From Betaproteobacteria bacterium (GTDB taxonomy: Bacteria; Pseudomonadota; Gammaproteobacteria; Burkholderiales; Burkholderiaceae_A), in the NCBI GenBank assembly GCA_018970545.1, contig JAGWWC010000001.1:109514-173513 (forward strand): 64,000 nt of DNA, written 5' to 3'. The position numbers and the translations under genes are program-made. Positions 17,957-27,899 of the stretch are shown here, one piece after another (position 1 is the first letter of the stretch; every line of letters begins with the position of its first letter). The notes under the pieces are model-generated. The model had not been told where the DNA came from, did no database searches, and saw only the letters and a list, made by a program, of their open reading frames with translations.

Positions 17957-18679
17957 ATGAACAATATGCTGCGTCGACTCGCACTGCTCATGGCCCTGAT
18001 GGCAGCGGCCGGGTGCGCCCACTTGCCCGCTGGCCATATCAGTGATCCCCGCGATCCTTGGGAGCGTTACAACCGCACCGTTTTTGAATTTAACGACAGC
18101 CTTGATCGCGCGGTGATCAAGCCGGTCGCGGAAGCTTATCGGGACTATGTTCCTGAATTGGCTCAGCGGAGTTTGAGAAATGTTTTCAGCAATCTTCGTG
18201 ACGTCATCATCACGGCCCATCAACTGCTGCAGGGAAAGCCGCAGGCCGCGATGACAGCGGGGAGCCGGGTGCTGATCAATTCGACCATCGGCGCGCTGGG
18301 CCTTGGCGATCCCGCCTCCGAGATGGGGCTGATCAAAACCAACGAGGATTTTGGCCAGACTTTCGGCCGGTGGGGCATTGGCCCCGGGCCCTATTTCGTG
18401 CTGCCGCTGCTGGGGCCGAGCACCGTTCGCGATACGATCGGAACGGTGGCCGATTTTAGTTTTGACCCCATCGGATCCGTCTTTGAGCAAGGCGCAGGCC
18501 GCAACATTGTGTATGGACTCATCGCCATCGATCGAAGAAAAGATTTGTTAGACGCCCAAGATACGATTGAGGCACTGTCCTTTGATCGCTACTCGGGCGT
18601 GCGCGATGCATGGCTCGCCCGGCGCCGCAGCCTTGTTTACGATGGCGAGCCCCCTCCCCCCAAGATCAAAGAAGATTAA
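17957..18679 (+). CDS. mlaA: Outer-membrane lipoprotein MlaA (VacJ)
   Basis: MlaA sits in the inner leaflet of the outer membrane with porins and takes mislocalised phospholipid from the outer leaflet. The 240-residue product has a lipoprotein signal ending AAAGC (Cys near 20) and the VacJ pattern DPWERYNRTVFEFNDSLDR, YVPELAQRSLRNVFSNL, ALGLGDPASEMGL and GPYFVLPLLGPSTVRD. I took the ATG at 17957; a TTG at 17951 is in frame. As usual in Betaproteobacteria mlaA is inside the operon, between mlaD and mlaC. Confidence 0.95.
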   Translation: MNNMLRRLALLMALMAAAGCAHLPAGHISDPRDPWERYNRTVFEFNDSLDRAVIKPVAEAYRDYVPELAQRSLRNVFSNLRDVIITAHQLLQGKPQAAMTAGSRVLINSTIGALGLGDPASEMGLIKTNEDFGQTFGRWGIGPGPYFVLPLLGPSTVRDTIGTVADFSFDPIGSVFEQGAGRNIVYGLIAIDRRKDLLDAQDTIEALSFDRYSGVRDAWLARRRSLVYDGEPPPPKIKED

Positions 18680-18682
18680 TTG

Positions 18683-19330
18683 ATGAAAAGCTTGAGAATG
18701 TTTCCCTCAATAAAACGACAGCTTGGCCGCATGGTGTTGATTCTGATGTCGGCATGCTTGGCGCCGAGCCTGCTGGCCCAGGGCGCCCCCGATGAGTTCA
18801 TTCGATCCATTTCACAAAGCGTGCTGGACGACCTTAAAGCGGACCGAAGCCTTCAGACCGGTGACATTGAACGTCTGAATCTGTTGGTAGAGCGAAAGGT
18901 CATGCCTTACGTGGATTTTCAGCGCATGACCGCCCTTGCGGTGGGCCGCAATTGGCGCGCTGCAAGTCCCGAGCAGCAGCGGCTATTAATGCAAGAGTTC
19001 CGTCGGCTGCTGCTGCTGACGTATTCCGGGGCGGTCCGTCAGGTCAATGACCTCACGTTTCAGGTCCGACCGGTGAGGGCAAAACCGGATGAAGAGGAAA
19101 TCGTAGTCCGCACCCAAGTGCTGCGGCCTGGTCGTGAGCCGATACAGATTGATTATCGGATGCAAAAATCTTCCAACAGCTGGAAGATTTTTGATCTCAA
19201 CATCATGGGCCTCTGGCTTGTGGAACATTATCGAAATCAATTTGCCCAAATTGTCGGCGCCTCAGGCATTGATGGCCTGATTCAGTCTTTGCGCGAAAAA
19301 AATCAGACATTGGCAGTGGGCGCCAAGTAG
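18683..19330 (+). CDS. mlaC: Periplasmic phospholipid carrier MlaC
   Basis: MlaC ferries phospholipid across the periplasm between MlaA and MlaD. The 215-residue product has a signal peptide (hydrophobic 15-32, cleavage after SLLAQG) and the Tol-Tol-Ttg2D fold: VLDDLKADRSL, RKVMPYVDFQRMTALAVGRNW, TYSGAVRQ, and a C-terminal IQIDYRMQKSSNSWKIFDLNIMG-type strand pair. It begins three bases after the mlaA stop; TTG one codon earlier is the alternative. Confidence 0.94.
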   Translation: MKSLRMFPSIKRQLGRMVLILMSACLAPSLLAQGAPDEFIRSISQSVLDDLKADRSLQTGDIERLNLLVERKVMPYVDFQRMTALAVGRNWRAASPEQQRLLMQEFRRLLLLTYSGAVRQVNDLTFQVRPVRAKPDEEEIVVRTQVLRPGREPIQIDYRMQKSSNSWKIFDLNIMGLWLVEHYRNQFAQIVGASGIDGLIQSLREKNQTLAVGAK

Positions 19331-19340
19331 CGGCGGCCAT

Positions 19341-19661
19341 TTGACAGAAATGACCTCGATTCGCCTCGCTTTTTCGGAACGCCTGGTCTTGCAAAATGCA
19401 ATGTCCGAACTCAATCGGCATCAGCGTCAGCTTCGCGAGAGTCTGAACACACCACCGACAGAGCCGGCAGCTGGGCAGGTGGTGGCAGACTTAAGTCAGC
19501 TCCAAGAGGTCGATACCGCTGCCCTTGCGGTGCTCTTGCAGCTGGATCGCGAATCTCGCCAACGTTTTGGGCAGTCACTTCGAATTGAGTCGGCCCCACC
19601 GCAGCTGCGCGCCCTCGCCCGCCTGTCGTCGGTCGATGGCCTCATGCAGTGGCAGGCATGA
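19341..19661 (+). CDS. mlaB: STAS-domain protein MlaB
   Basis: MlaB is the small cytoplasmic STAS subunit that stabilises MlaF. The 106-residue product has the STAS core VVADLSQLQEVDTAALAVLL followed by RQRFGQSLRIESAPPQLRALARLSSVDGLM. Start codons are TTG at 19341 or ATG at 19350; neither has a clear ribosome site. Sequence similarity within the family is low, so the call leans on position after mlaC. Its stop overlaps the next start (ATGA). Confidence 0.88.
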   Translation: MTEMTSIRLAFSERLVLQNAMSELNRHQRQLRESLNTPPTEPAAGQVVADLSQLQEVDTAALAVLLQLDRESRQRFGQSLRIESAPPQLRALARLSSVDGLMQWQA

Positions 19662-20419
19662 ATTCTTCATCACTTCCTGCGGTTGATCTCCAGCAGGTCT
19701 CCAAACGATACGAGAGCAAAAGGGGTGCCGTGCAGGCCCTCTCTGAGGTCAGTCTAAAAATTCAGCAAGGTGAATTTGTTGGCTTACTCGGCCCCAATGG
19801 CGCCGGCAAGACAACCCTGATTCAGATTTTGTCGGGCCTGGTGCGTCCAAGCGCTGGCCGCGTTGCCGTCTTGGGTTTTGATGTGCAACAGGCGCCTTTT
19901 ATGGCGAGGCGCTCCTTGGGCGTGGTGCCGCAGGAATTGGTGTTCGATCCTTTCTTTACAGTGCGTGAAACGTTGCGCATCCAGTCGGGCTACTTCGGTC
20001 TGGCAAAAAACGATGCCTGGATCGATGAGCTCCTGATCCATCTTGGGCTCCAAGACAAAGCGGATGTCAATATGCGGGCCTTATCCGGCGGCATGAAGCG
20101 CCGGGTCTTGGTGGCCCAGGCCCTGGTGCATCGGCCCCCAGTCATTGTGTTGGACGAGCCGACCGCGGGAGTGGATGTCGAATTACGGCAAAGCCTCTGG
20201 GCGTTTATTCGTCGTCTGAACGAAGAGGGCCACACCGTCATGCTGACCACCCATTACCTCGAAGAGGCGGAGTCTTTGTGCGGCCGAGTGATTCTGCTGA
20301 AGTCGGGCAGCGTTCTGGCCGATGAGCCGACTGAGGCCCTCTTGCAGCACCCGGACGACAGCCTGGAGACGGTGTTTTTGCGCATGCTCAAAGCGCATGC
20401 CGCAGCAGCTCCTGTCTAG
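19658..20419 (+). CDS. ABC transporter ATP-binding protein (YadG-like), partner permease absent
   Basis: A 253-residue ATPase of the ABC-2 (YadG/CcmA-like) group: Walker A GPNGAGKTTLIQIL near 43, Q-loop VPQELVFDPFFTV, signature LSGGMKRRVLVAQAL, Walker B VIVLDEPTAGVDVELR and TTHYLEEAE. The start ATG overlaps the mlaB stop. In related Burkholderiales this gene is normally followed by an ABC-2 permease (YadH-like) before ibaG. Here only 21 bases separate it from ibaG, so the ATPase has no adjacent membrane partner. It is either served by a permease elsewhere or is a remnant. The substrate is unknown. Confidence 0.9.
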   Translation: MNSSSLPAVDLQQVSKRYESKRGAVQALSEVSLKIQQGEFVGLLGPNGAGKTTLIQILSGLVRPSAGRVAVLGFDVQQAPFMARRSLGVVPQELVFDPFFTVRETLRIQSGYFGLAKNDAWIDELLIHLGLQDKADVNMRALSGGMKRRVLVAQALVHRPPVIVLDEPTAGVDVELRQSLWAFIRRLNEEGHTVMLTTHYLEEAESLCGRVILLKSGSVLADEPTEALLQHPDDSLETVFLRMLKAHAAAAPV

Positions 20420-20440
20420 CGGCCAGCTACAATCGGTCCC

Positions 20441-20686
20441 ATGGTGACCCCAGAGAGTATTCAAACCGATATTGCCAAGGGCCTGAGTTGCGAGCATCTC
20501 GTAGTGCAGGGCGATGGCCATCACTTTGAGGCGGTGATTGTCAGCGCCGCTTTTGAAGGCAAACGGCCGATCGCTCGCCATCAAATGGTGTACGCGGCCC
20601 TGGGCGATCGAATGAAGGCGGAGATTCACGCGCTTTCCATGCGCACACTCACGCCAGCGGAATGGGCCGCCTCTCCCCACGCATAA
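20441..20686 (+). CDS. ibaG: BolA/IbaG family protein
   Basis: An 81-residue single-domain BolA-like protein. The family binds monothiol glutaredoxins (grxD is at 36011 here) and takes part in Fe-S cluster handling and acid response. Visible are HLVVQGDGHHFEAVIVSAAF and the helix-strand RIARHQMVYAALGDRMKAEIHALS-type core, with the conserved His in the RHQMVY motif. It lies just before murA, as in many proteobacteria, which is why the IbaG subgroup is preferred. Confidence 0.91.
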   Translation: MVTPESIQTDIAKGLSCEHLVVQGDGHHFEAVIVSAAFEGKRPIARHQMVYAALGDRMKAEIHALSMRTLTPAEWAASPHA

Positions 20687-20733
20687 GGACCCTTCAGGCC
20701 AACGCATTGCGTTGAGCCTTTCTGTTGAAGCCT

Positions 20734-22011
20734 ATGGACCGTTTTCAAATTCTTGGTGGCAGCCCCCTTCAGGGCGAAGTCTCGGTATCGGGCGCGAAAA
20801 ATGCAGCCCTGCCCATCCTCTGTGCGTCGCTCCTCACGGCCGAGCCACTCGTGCTGTCCAACGTGCCGCGACTGCGCGATGTCAGCACGATGAAAAAACT
20901 TCTTGCCCAGATGGGCACCCGAATCGAAACGGTGGCCCAGCAGCCCGATGGCCAGGAGCAGCTCTCGTTGCACTCCGATGCCATGACGCATCTCCAAGCG
21001 CCTTACGAACTGGTCAAGACCATGCGGGCCTCGGTGTTGGTGCTCGGTCCGATGTTGGCCCGCTTTGGTGAGGCCTTGGTCAGTCTTCCTGGGGGATGCG
21101 CCATCGGCCAGCGTCCGGTGGACCAGCACATCAAGGGCTTAGCAGCGATGGGCGCGGAGATTCGAATTGAGCACGGTTACATCAAGGCCCAGGCCAGACG
21201 GCTCCGCGGTGCAAGGATCGTGACCGATATGGTCACGGTCACCGGCACAGAGAATCTGATGATGGCGGCGGTGCTGGCCGAGGGCACAACCGTCATCGAC
21301 AATGCAGCACGTGAGCCCGAGGTGGTGGATCTTGCCCGATGCCTGGTGCGCATGGGCGCCCGAATTGAAGGAGCGGGCACCGATCGAATCGTGATTCATG
21401 GGGTCGATCGGCTCGGCGGTGCGCAGCACGCCATCATGGCGGATCGGATTGAGGCGGGCACATTTCTGTGCGCAGTTGCGGCGGCCGGTGGTGATGTCGT
21501 GGTGTGTCAGGCACAGCCCGACATGATGGGGGCCACCATTGAAAAACTTCGCGAGGCCGGGGTCTTGATTCAGGAGGTGGCCCAAGGCATTCGGGTGGTG
21601 GCCAGCGATCGGCCCAAGCCGATGAATTTCAGAACCGCCCCCTTTCCGGGCCTCGCCACCGACATGCAGGCCCAGCTGATGGCGGTCGCCGCTGTCGCTA
21701 CCGGCACCAGCATCATCACCGAGACCATTTTTGAAAATCGTTTCATGCATGTTCAGGAGCTGCGTCGATTGGGCGCTGACATTGAGGTCGATGGCCATAC
21801 TGCGGTGGTCAAAGGGGGTGCCGGCCTCTCGGGTGCGCGGGTCATGGCCACAGATCTTCGGGCATCGGCTGGCCTGGTGATTGCGGCACTGGTTGCCAGT
21901 GGAGAGACGGAAATCGACCGCATTTATCATCTCGATCGTGGGTATGACCGTATGGAGCAAAAGCTCTGCGCCATCGGTGCCCGTGTCTCGCGAACCACTG
22001 AGAAGGCCTAA
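20734..22011 (+). CDS. murA: UDP-N-acetylglucosamine 1-carboxyvinyltransferase
   Basis: MurA transfers enolpyruvate from PEP to UDP-GlcNAc, the first committed step of peptidoglycan synthesis. The 425-residue product matches the family (about 419). It has [17 protein letters not shown] near 17-35, the fosfomycin-target cysteine in [18 protein letters not shown] near 119, and [17 protein letters not shown] and FPTD-like ([11 protein letters not shown]) motifs toward 310. I took ATG 20734; TTG 20725 is in frame. hisG starts three bases after its stop. Confidence 0.96.
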   Translation: MDRFQILGGSPLQGEVSVSGAKNAALPILCASLLTAEPLVLSNVPRLRDVSTMKKLLAQMGTRIETVAQQPDGQEQLSLHSDAMTHLQAPYELVKTMRASVLVLGPMLARFGEALVSLPGGCAIGQRPVDQHIKGLAAMGAEIRIEHGYIKAQARRLRGARIVTDMVTVTGTENLMMAAVLAEGTTVIDNAAREPEVVDLARCLVRMGARIEGAGTDRIVIHGVDRLGGAQHAIMADRIEAGTFLCAVAAAGGDVVVCQAQPDMMGATIEKLREAGVLIQEVAQGIRVVASDRPKPMNFRTAPFPGLATDMQAQLMAVAAVATGTSIITETIFENRFMHVQELRRLGADIEVDGHTAVVKGGAGLSGARVMATDLRASAGLVIAALVASGETEIDRIYHLDRGYDRMEQKLCAIGARVSRTTEKA

Positions 22012-22014
22012 GCC

Positions 22015-22656
22015 ATGATGACCTTTGCCCTGTCCAAGGGCCGCATATTTGATGAGGCATTGCCGCTTTTGAGGTCGGCCGGCCTGCTGCCGAAGGAATC
22101 ACCAGAATCATCGCGGCGTTTGATCTTGGCAACGAGCCGCGCTGATCTACGGCTCTTGATCGTGCGCGCCAGCGATGTGCCCACTTATGTCCAATATGGT
22201 GCCGCTGATCTTGGCATCGCCGGGTCCGATGTGTTGGCCGAGCAAGGCAGCGAGGGCCTAGTGCAGCCGGTCGATCTGGCAATTGCGAAGTGCCGTATGT
22301 CGGTCGCAGTTCCAGAGGGCCTGGATTACCAGGCAATGGTCCGCCGTGGCGCCCGGATTCGCGTGGCGAGCAAATATGTTCAGATTGCCAAAAGACATTT
22401 CGCCGCCAAAGGCATGCACGTGGATTTGATCAAGCTGTACGGCTCGATGGAGCTTGCGCCATTGGTCGGGCTTGCCGATGGTATTGTGGATTTGGTTTCC
22501 ACCGGAGGCACACTCAAAGCCAATGGCCTGAAAGAAGTGGAAAAAATTTCAGACGTTTCCGCGCGGCTCATTGTCAATCAGGCAGCCTTGAAGACCCGGC
22601 CCGAGCAGTTGAGGCCGCTCATGGATGCCCTCGCCCAAGCGGCATCAAAAGGCTAA
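22015..22656 (+). CDS. hisG: ATP phosphoribosyltransferase, short form
   Basis: HisG joins PRPP and ATP in the first step of histidine synthesis. At 213 residues it is the short form, which lacks the C-terminal regulatory domain and in other bacteria requires the HisRS-like partner HisZ. No hisZ is in the window. Motifs: [14 protein letters not shown] near 6, the [14 protein letters not shown] region, [16 protein letters not shown], and the PRPP loop [15 protein letters not shown] near 165. It begins the his cluster three bases after murA. Confidence 0.95.
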   Translation: MMTFALSKGRIFDEALPLLRSAGLLPKESPESSRRLILATSRADLRLLIVRASDVPTYVQYGAADLGIAGSDVLAEQGSEGLVQPVDLAIAKCRMSVAVPEGLDYQAMVRRGARIRVASKYVQIAKRHFAAKGMHVDLIKLYGSMELAPLVGLADGIVDLVSTGGTLKANGLKEVEKISDVSARLIVNQAALKTRPEQLRPLMDALAQAASKG

Positions 22657-22660
22657 TGGC

Positions 22661-23980
22661 ATGGCCTCGGTCAAGATTGCCCGTCTCAGCACTTCGCAGC
22701 AGGACTTTCAGTCCCGGCTTGCTGCCTTATTGCGTTTTGATGCGGCCCAAGATCAGGCAATCGCCGATGCGGTAAAAGCGATTATTCGTGACATCCGTGC
22801 CCGGGGTGATGCGGCACTGCTGCAAGCCACAGCGCGATTCGATCAGCTGCAGGTTCAGTCAGTGTCTGAGCTGGAGATCACGCGTCACGAGCTTCGCCAG
22901 GCCTTTGAGGCCCTCGAAGAGTCGCAGCGCCTTGCGCTGACGGAGGCAGCCGAACGCATCAGGGCCTTTCATGAATTGCAACGCCAATCGTCGTGGAGCC
23001 ACACCGATCGTTTTGGAAATCGTCTGGGCCAACGGGTGTCGGCATTAGATCGCGCCGGCCTGTATGTGCCCGGCGGTAAGGCGGCCTATCCCTCCTCGGT
23101 GCTGATGAATGCAATCCCCGCAAAAGTTGCTGGCGTAACAGAACTGATCATGGTGGTGCCGACACCGCAGGGTGCACGTAATCCATTGGTACTCGCGGCT
23201 GCCTGGATTGCTGGTGTGGATCGGGTCTTCACCATTGGCGGTGCCCAGGCGGTGGCCGCATTGGCCTACGGCACACCAACGATTCCTGCGGTCGATAAGA
23301 TTGTTGGCCCAGGCAATGCGTATGTCGCCGAGGCCAAGCGCCAGGTCTTTGGCCAGGTCGGCATCGACATGATTGCAGGCCCTTCCGAGATCCTGGTGAT
23401 TTGTGATGGCAAGACTGACCCGGATTGGATTGCCATGGATTTGTTCTCGCAGGCGGAGCACGATGAGCTCGCGCAGTCGATTCTCTTGGCACCAGAGGCA
23501 AAATTTTTGGATGCGGTCCAGGCCTCAATCGATCGATGGATCGCGGAGATGCCGCGCCGCGCAGTTATTGAGAAATCCATGGAGGGCCGGGGCGCTCTGA
23601 TTCAGGTGCGGGACCTCGAAGAGGCCTGCGCCATCGCTTCATCGATTGCAGCCGAGCATCTCGAGATCTCGACGGATCAGCCCGAGCACTGGGCGCAGAA
23701 GATTCGCCATGCGGGCGCAATGTTTCTTGGCCGGTATGCATCGGAGTCGCTGGGAGACTATTGCGCGGGACCCAATCATGTTTTGCCCACGATGCGCACG
23801 GCACGATTTTCATCTCCCTTGGGCGTCTATGATTTTCAAAAACGCACCAGCATGATCGAAATCAGTCCCGAAGGGGCCCAGCCGCTTGGAAAAATTGCTG
23901 CCACCCTCGCCTATGGAGAGCAGCTGCCGGCCCATGCCCGGGCGGCAGAGCTCAGGCTCAAGGCCGTGGCGAAGAAATAA
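22661..23980 (+). CDS. hisD: Histidinol dehydrogenase
   Basis: HisD is the zinc enzyme that oxidises histidinol to histidine in two NAD-dependent steps. The product from ATG 22661 is 439 residues; the frame extends 12 codons upstream into hisG. Motifs include [28 protein letters not shown] (about 130-157), [31 protein letters not shown], the zinc and catalytic residues in [16 protein letters not shown] near 267, and the C-terminal GPNHVLPT. Its last 23 bases overlap the 3' end of the inverted hisC gene. Confidence 0.96.
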   Translation: MASVKIARLSTSQQDFQSRLAALLRFDAAQDQAIADAVKAIIRDIRARGDAALLQATARFDQLQVQSVSELEITRHELRQAFEALEESQRLALTEAAERIRAFHELQRQSSWSHTDRFGNRLGQRVSALDRAGLYVPGGKAAYPSSVLMNAIPAKVAGVTELIMVVPTPQGARNPLVLAAAWIAGVDRVFTIGGAQAVAALAYGTPTIPAVDKIVGPGNAYVAEAKRQVFGQVGIDMIAGPSEILVICDGKTDPDWIAMDLFSQAEHDELAQSILLAPEAKFLDAVQASIDRWIAEMPRRAVIEKSMEGRGALIQVRDLEEACAIASSIAAEHLEISTDQPEHWAQKIRHAGAMFLGRYASESLGDYCAGPNHVLPTMRTARFSSPLGVYDFQKRTSMIEISPEGAQPLGKIAATLAYGEQLPAHARAAELRLKAVAKK

Positions 23981-25049
23981 TTTCGGCAAGCGCTGCCAAG
24001 AGTTGGCGGACTTCGTCGTCGGTGCCTACGGTAATTCTGAGATAGCGCTCAATCCTCGGTACTGCAAAGTGTCGGACCAGAATATTTTGATCGCGCAGTG
24101 CACGGGCAAGGCCTGCCCCTTCGAATGCCGGATGCTGGGCAAAGACAAAATTGGCATGGGATGGGATCACCGCAAATCCCAGGGCCTCCAGGCCTTTCGT
24201 CAGGGACTGCCGTGAGTGCACAATCCGCGTGCGATTCTGCTCAAACCATGCTGCATCCAGAATGGCCGCCGCCGCACCAGCGGCGGCGAGTCGATCAATC
24301 GGATACGAGTTAAAGCTGTTCTTGACGCGGTGAAGCGCATCCAGCAAAGCAGGCTGTCCGATCGCAAAACCCACCCGCAGTCCCGCAAGGGCTCGAGACT
24401 TCGAAAAAGACTGAGTCACCAACAGATTTGGGTGATGCAGGGTCAGTGGCACACAGGACTCAGCACCGAAATCGACATAGGCCTCATCCACGACCACGAG
24501 CCGATCCGGCCGTGCTGTCAGCAGTGATGCGATTTCTTTGCGGCCCACCGCCTTCCCGGTGGGGGCATTGGGGTTGGGAAAAATTACCGCCCGCGCATGC
24601 GCCGGAATTTGATCAAACGGAATCGAAAAATCCTGCGTCAGCGGCAGCAGCGCGTACGCAATCCGATAAAGCCGGCAGTAAGTTGGGTAAAAGCTGTAAG
24701 TGATGTCGGGAAAAATCACCGGCGGAGGGTCTCCCGGGCAATCGCTGCGGCCATCCAATAATCCCTGAAATACAAACGCCAGAACCTCATCCGATCCATT
24801 GCCGACAAACACGTGGTCTTGCGGAACACCGCAGGCCAGACCAATGGCTTGTCGCAAATGCACTGATTCTGGATCGGGGTAAAGCCTCAGGCCCTCATTG
24901 GCGGCGGCCTGAATTGCCTCGATGGCTCTCGCAGAGGGCGGATAGGGGTTCTCGTTGGTATTGAGCTTGATCAGCCCCGGGATCTTGGGCTGCTCGCCGG
25001 GGGTGTAGGGTGACAGCTCCCGGACCAGTGCACTCCAGAATTTGCTCAT
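23958..25049 (-). CDS. hisC: Histidinol-phosphate aminotransferase, on the opposite strand within the his cluster
   Basis: HisC is a class I/II PLP aminotransferase converting imidazole-acetol phosphate to histidinol phosphate. The 363-residue product starts [21 protein letters not shown], then [41 protein letters not shown], and the PLP lysine in [20 protein letters not shown] near 224. All other his genes here run on the plus strand; this one alone is reversed. It is tail-to-tail with hisD (23-base overlap) and head-to-head with hisB (35-base gap). It must therefore have its own promoter, near 25050-25084 or within hisB. The catalytic core looks intact. Confidence 0.95.
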   Translation of the reverse strand: MSKFWSALVRELSPYTPGEQPKIPGLIKLNTNENPYPPSARAIEAIQAAANEGLRLYPDPESVHLRQAIGLACGVPQDHVFVGNGSDEVLAFVFQGLLDGRSDCPGDPPPVIFPDITYSFYPTYCRLYRIAYALLPLTQDFSIPFDQIPAHARAVIFPNPNAPTGKAVGRKEIASLLTARPDRLVVVDEAYVDFGAESCVPLTLHHPNLLVTQSFSKSRALAGLRVGFAIGQPALLDALHRVKNSFNSYPIDRLAAAGAAAAILDAAWFEQNRTRIVHSRQSLTKGLEALGFAVIPSHANFVFAQHPAFEGAGLARALRDQNILVRHFAVPRIERYLRITVGTDDEVRQLLAALAEIISSPRP

Positions 25050-25084
25050 GCGCCGAAATGTATCATTGCAACAAAGGAGCGGTT

Positions 25085-25675
25085 ATGAGAGTTGCCCAAG
25101 TCCGTCGCGATACTGCTGAGACTCAGATTCAGGTCAGCCTAAATCTGGATGGCTCGGGCCAGCGCAGCCTCGACTCTGGCTTACCGTTTCTGGATCACAT
25201 GCTGGATCAGATTGCCCGGCATGGCCTCATCGATCTGGACATCACCGCCAAAGGCGATCTTCAAATTGATGCCCATCACACCGTCGAAGACATTGGCATC
25301 ACCCTCGGCCAGGCGTTCGCGAAGGCCGTTGGCGATAAGCGTGGAATCTGCCGCTACGGCCACGCTTACGTGCCACTGGATGAGGCGCTGTCGCGGGTGG
25401 TGGTCGATCTGTCGGGCCGGCCTGGCCTTGAGTTTGGCGTGAAGTGGAAACGCAGCGTGGTCGGTCAATTTGACTTGGATTTGATTCATGAATTTTTTCA
25501 GGGATTCGTCAATCATGCCCAGGTCACGCTTCACATTGACAATCTCAAAGGTGAGAATGCCCATCACCAGTGCGAAACAATCTTCAAGGCCTTTGCGCGC
25601 GCCTTGCGCATGGCTGTGGCGCTCGATTCGCGTCTGTCGCAGGATGTCATTCCATCGACCAAGGGAAGTCTCTGA
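25085..25675 (+). CDS. hisB: Imidazoleglycerol-phosphate dehydratase
   Basis: HisB removes water from imidazole glycerol phosphate. The 196-residue monofunctional enzyme, without the phosphatase domain of enterobacterial HisB, has the metal-binding motifs [13 protein letters not shown] near 44 and [14 protein letters not shown] near 70, and [13 protein letters not shown] plus [17 protein letters not shown] in the second half. ATG 25085 has AAAGGAG at proper distance. The gap to divergent hisC is only 35 bases, so the promoter that must restart his transcription may reach into hisC. Confidence 0.96.
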   Translation: MRVAQVRRDTAETQIQVSLNLDGSGQRSLDSGLPFLDHMLDQIARHGLIDLDITAKGDLQIDAHHTVEDIGITLGQAFAKAVGDKRGICRYGHAYVPLDEALSRVVVDLSGRPGLEFGVKWKRSVVGQFDLDLIHEFFQGFVNHAQVTLHIDNLKGENAHHQCETIFKAFARALRMAVALDSRLSQDVIPSTKGSL

Positions 25676-25724
25676 TTAATCCATTGGCGTTGCTGCCGAT
25701 GCCACCAGCAGAAGACGTGATCAG

Positions 25725-26360
25725 TTGATTGCCATTGTTGATTACGGATCGGGAAATTTACGCAGCGTGTTGCGGGCATTCCGCGCCGTGGCACCCCAGG
25801 CCGATGTCCAGATTGTCGATTCCGCCCACGCCATTGGGCGTGCGGATCGCGTCGTGTTTCCCGGCCAGGGCGCCATGCACGACTGCATGGCAAGCCTGGT
25901 GCGATCTGGCCTGCGTGATGCCGTGCTGACGGCCTGCCGAACCAAGCCCTTTTTTGGCATCTGTGTGGGTGAGCAGATGCTCTTTGATCGCAGCGAAGAG
26001 GGCAACACCGACGGCCTTGGGGCCTTGCCTGGTGAGGTGGTCTTGTTTTCGGCTGATCGTGGCGCGCGGGATCACTTGGGCCGGCCCCTGAAGGTGCCCC
26101 ATATGGGCTGGAATGAAGTCTGCTGGCGCGCCCCGCATCCGGTCCTGCGCGGGATCGAGTCCGGCGACTGGTTTTATTTTGTCCACAGTTTTCACGCCGA
26201 ACCCAGCAATCGGGCACACGTGCTGGGCGAGAGCGAGTATGGCGCGCGCTTTACCTGCGCGGTGGCCAGGGATAACATCATTGCCACCCAGTTTCATCCT
26301 GAGAAAAGCGCGAACTCTGGCCTGAAGATGTTGTCGAATTTTGTGACCTGGAATCCTTAA
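25725..26360 (+). CDS. hisH: Imidazole glycerol phosphate synthase, glutamine amidotransferase subunit
   Basis: HisH hydrolyses glutamine and passes ammonia to HisF. The 211-residue product begins at TTG 25725 with IAIVDYGSGNLRSV, the usual HisH start. Catalytic elements are the cysteine in FFGICVGEQMLF near 83 and the HPEKS triad region (TQFHPEKS near 192). VPHMGWNEV and FYFVHSFHAEP are also present. A 49-base gap separates it from hisB, longer than other gaps in the cluster; nothing clear is seen in it. Confidence 0.94.
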   Translation: MIAIVDYGSGNLRSVLRAFRAVAPQADVQIVDSAHAIGRADRVVFPGQGAMHDCMASLVRSGLRDAVLTACRTKPFFGICVGEQMLFDRSEEGNTDGLGALPGEVVLFSADRGARDHLGRPLKVPHMGWNEVCWRAPHPVLRGIESGDWFYFVHSFHAEPSNRAHVLGESEYGARFTCAVARDNIIATQFHPEKSANSGLKMLSNFVTWNP

Positions 26361-26369
26361 ATCTGAAAC

Positions 26370-27113
26370 ATGCTGTTAATCCCCGCAATCGATTTAAAAG
26401 ATGGCCAGTGCGTTCGCCTGAAACAGGGAGATTTAAAAGCTGCGACCGTGTTTTCGGACAAGCCCGGCGAGATGGCTGCCCACTGGAAAGATCAGGGCGC
26501 CCGGCGACTGCACATCGTGGATCTCAATGGCGCGATTGCCGGCCGTCCGAAAAATGAGCCCGCCTTTAAGGCCATCATGAAGGCCCTCGGCGGAGAGATT
26601 CCGGTGCAGATTGGCGGTGGCATTCGTGACCTCGATACCATTGAGCGTTTTCTTGATGATGGCGCCACCTACATGGTGATCGGTACGGCTGCCGTGAAAA
26701 ATCCTGGCCTGCTGCAGGATGCCTGTGTCGCGTTTCCTGGCCACATCATCGTGTCCATTGATGCCAAGGATGGCAAAGTCGCCACCGACGGCTGGAGCAA
26801 GCTTTCTGGCCACGAGGTCATCGATCTGGCCAAAAAATTCGAGGACTACGGCGTTGAATCGATTCTGTACACCGATATTGGCCGCGACGGCATGCTTACC
26901 GGCGTCAATATCGAGGCAACACTTAAGCTTGCCGAGAGCGTGAGTGTGCCGATTATTGCCAGCGGCGGAATTGCGAGCCTGAAAGACATCGATGCCTTGT
27001 GCAAGCTTGAAGCCGAGGGCATCACGGCCGCTATTCTGGGCCGCTCCCTCTACGAAGGCCATATCGATTTCAAAAAGGCGCAGAAACGCGCCGATGATTT
27101 CGCGAAGAAATAA
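26370..27113 (+). CDS. hisA: Phosphoribosylformimino-5-aminoimidazole carboxamide ribotide isomerase
   Basis: HisA is the (beta/alpha)8-barrel isomerase that opens the ribose ring of ProFAR. The 247-residue protein has the catalytic Asp in [20 protein letters not shown] at the first strand, [24 protein letters not shown] near 77, the second catalytic Asp in [12 protein letters not shown] near 168, and [10 protein letters not shown] near 195. It begins 10 bases after hisH and ends four bases before hisF. Confidence 0.97.
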   Translation: MLLIPAIDLKDGQCVRLKQGDLKAATVFSDKPGEMAAHWKDQGARRLHIVDLNGAIAGRPKNEPAFKAIMKALGGEIPVQIGGGIRDLDTIERFLDDGATYMVIGTAAVKNPGLLQDACVAFPGHIIVSIDAKDGKVATDGWSKLSGHEVIDLAKKFEDYGVESILYTDIGRDGMLTGVNIEATLKLAESVSVPIIASGGIASLKDIDALCKLEAEGITAAILGRSLYEGHIDFKKAQKRADDFAKK

Positions 27114-27116
27114 TCA

Positions 27117-27899
27117 ATGCTCGCCAAACGCATCATTCCCTGCCTGGATGTGAATGCCGGCCGGGTTGTCAAAGGCGTGAACTTTGTATCGCTGCGGGAT
27201 GCGGGAGACCCTGTTGAAATCGCCCGTCGCTATGATCAACAAGGCGCCGATGAAGTCACGTTTCTGGATATCACCGCTTCGAGCGATGATCGTGATCTCA
27301 TCTTGCCCATGATCGAGGCGGTGGCCGATCAAGTCTTCATTCCACTCACCGTCGGGGGCGGTGTCCGTACCGTTGAGGATGTCCGCAGGCTGTTAAATGC
27401 GGGCGCTGACAAAATCAGTATGAATACCGCGGCGATTCAGCAGCCAAATCTGATTCGCCAGTGCTCCGATAAGTTTGGAGCCCAGTGCATCGTGGTGGCC
27501 ATCGATGCCAAGCGCGTTGGCGCTCATTGGGAGGTCTTCACCCATGGCGGCAGAAATCCAACGGGACTCAATGCGTTGCACTGGGCTGCCCGAGTCACCG
27601 AGATGGGTGCCGGCGAGATTCTGCTCACTAGCATGGATCGCGACGGCACACGGCAAGGCTTTGATCTCGAACTCACGCGCGCAGTCGCCCAGTCGGTATC
27701 CGTTCCAGTGATTGCCAGTGGCGGCGTTGGCAGCCTTGAGCATCTGTATGAGGGCGTGACCCAGGGCGCAGCCGATGCGGTGCTGGCCGCCTCGATATTT
27801 CATTTTGGCGAGTACACGATTGGCGAGGCCAAGGCCTACCTGTCTCGCCGTGGTGTCTGCGTTCGCAGCCCTGCATCACCAAGGGGAACGATGCAATGA
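27117..27899 (+). CDS. hisF: Imidazole glycerol phosphate synthase, cyclase subunit
   Basis: HisF uses ammonia from HisH to form imidazole glycerol phosphate and AICAR. The 260-residue barrel has [19 protein letters not shown] at the N-terminus with the catalytic Asp, [51 protein letters not shown] carrying the second catalytic Asp, and [10 protein letters not shown]. Its stop overlaps hisI by four bases (ATGA). Confidence 0.97.
   Translation: MLAKRIIPCLDVNAGRVVKGVNFVSLRDAGDPVEIARRYDQQGADEVTFLDITASSDDRDLILPMIEAVADQVFIPLTVGGGVRTVEDVRRLLNAGADKISMNTAAIQQPNLIRQCSDKFGAQCIVVAIDAKRVGAHWEVFTHGGRNPTGLNALHWAARVTEMGAGEILLTSMDRDGTRQGFDLELTRAVAQSVSVPVIASGGVGSLEHLYEGVTQGAADAVLAASIFHFGEYTIGEAKAYLSRRGVCVRSPASPRGTMQ

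Noticed and set aside
21139..21960. Minus-strand open frame of 273 codons inside murA
   Set aside because: Antisense of a conserved enzyme, no motif.
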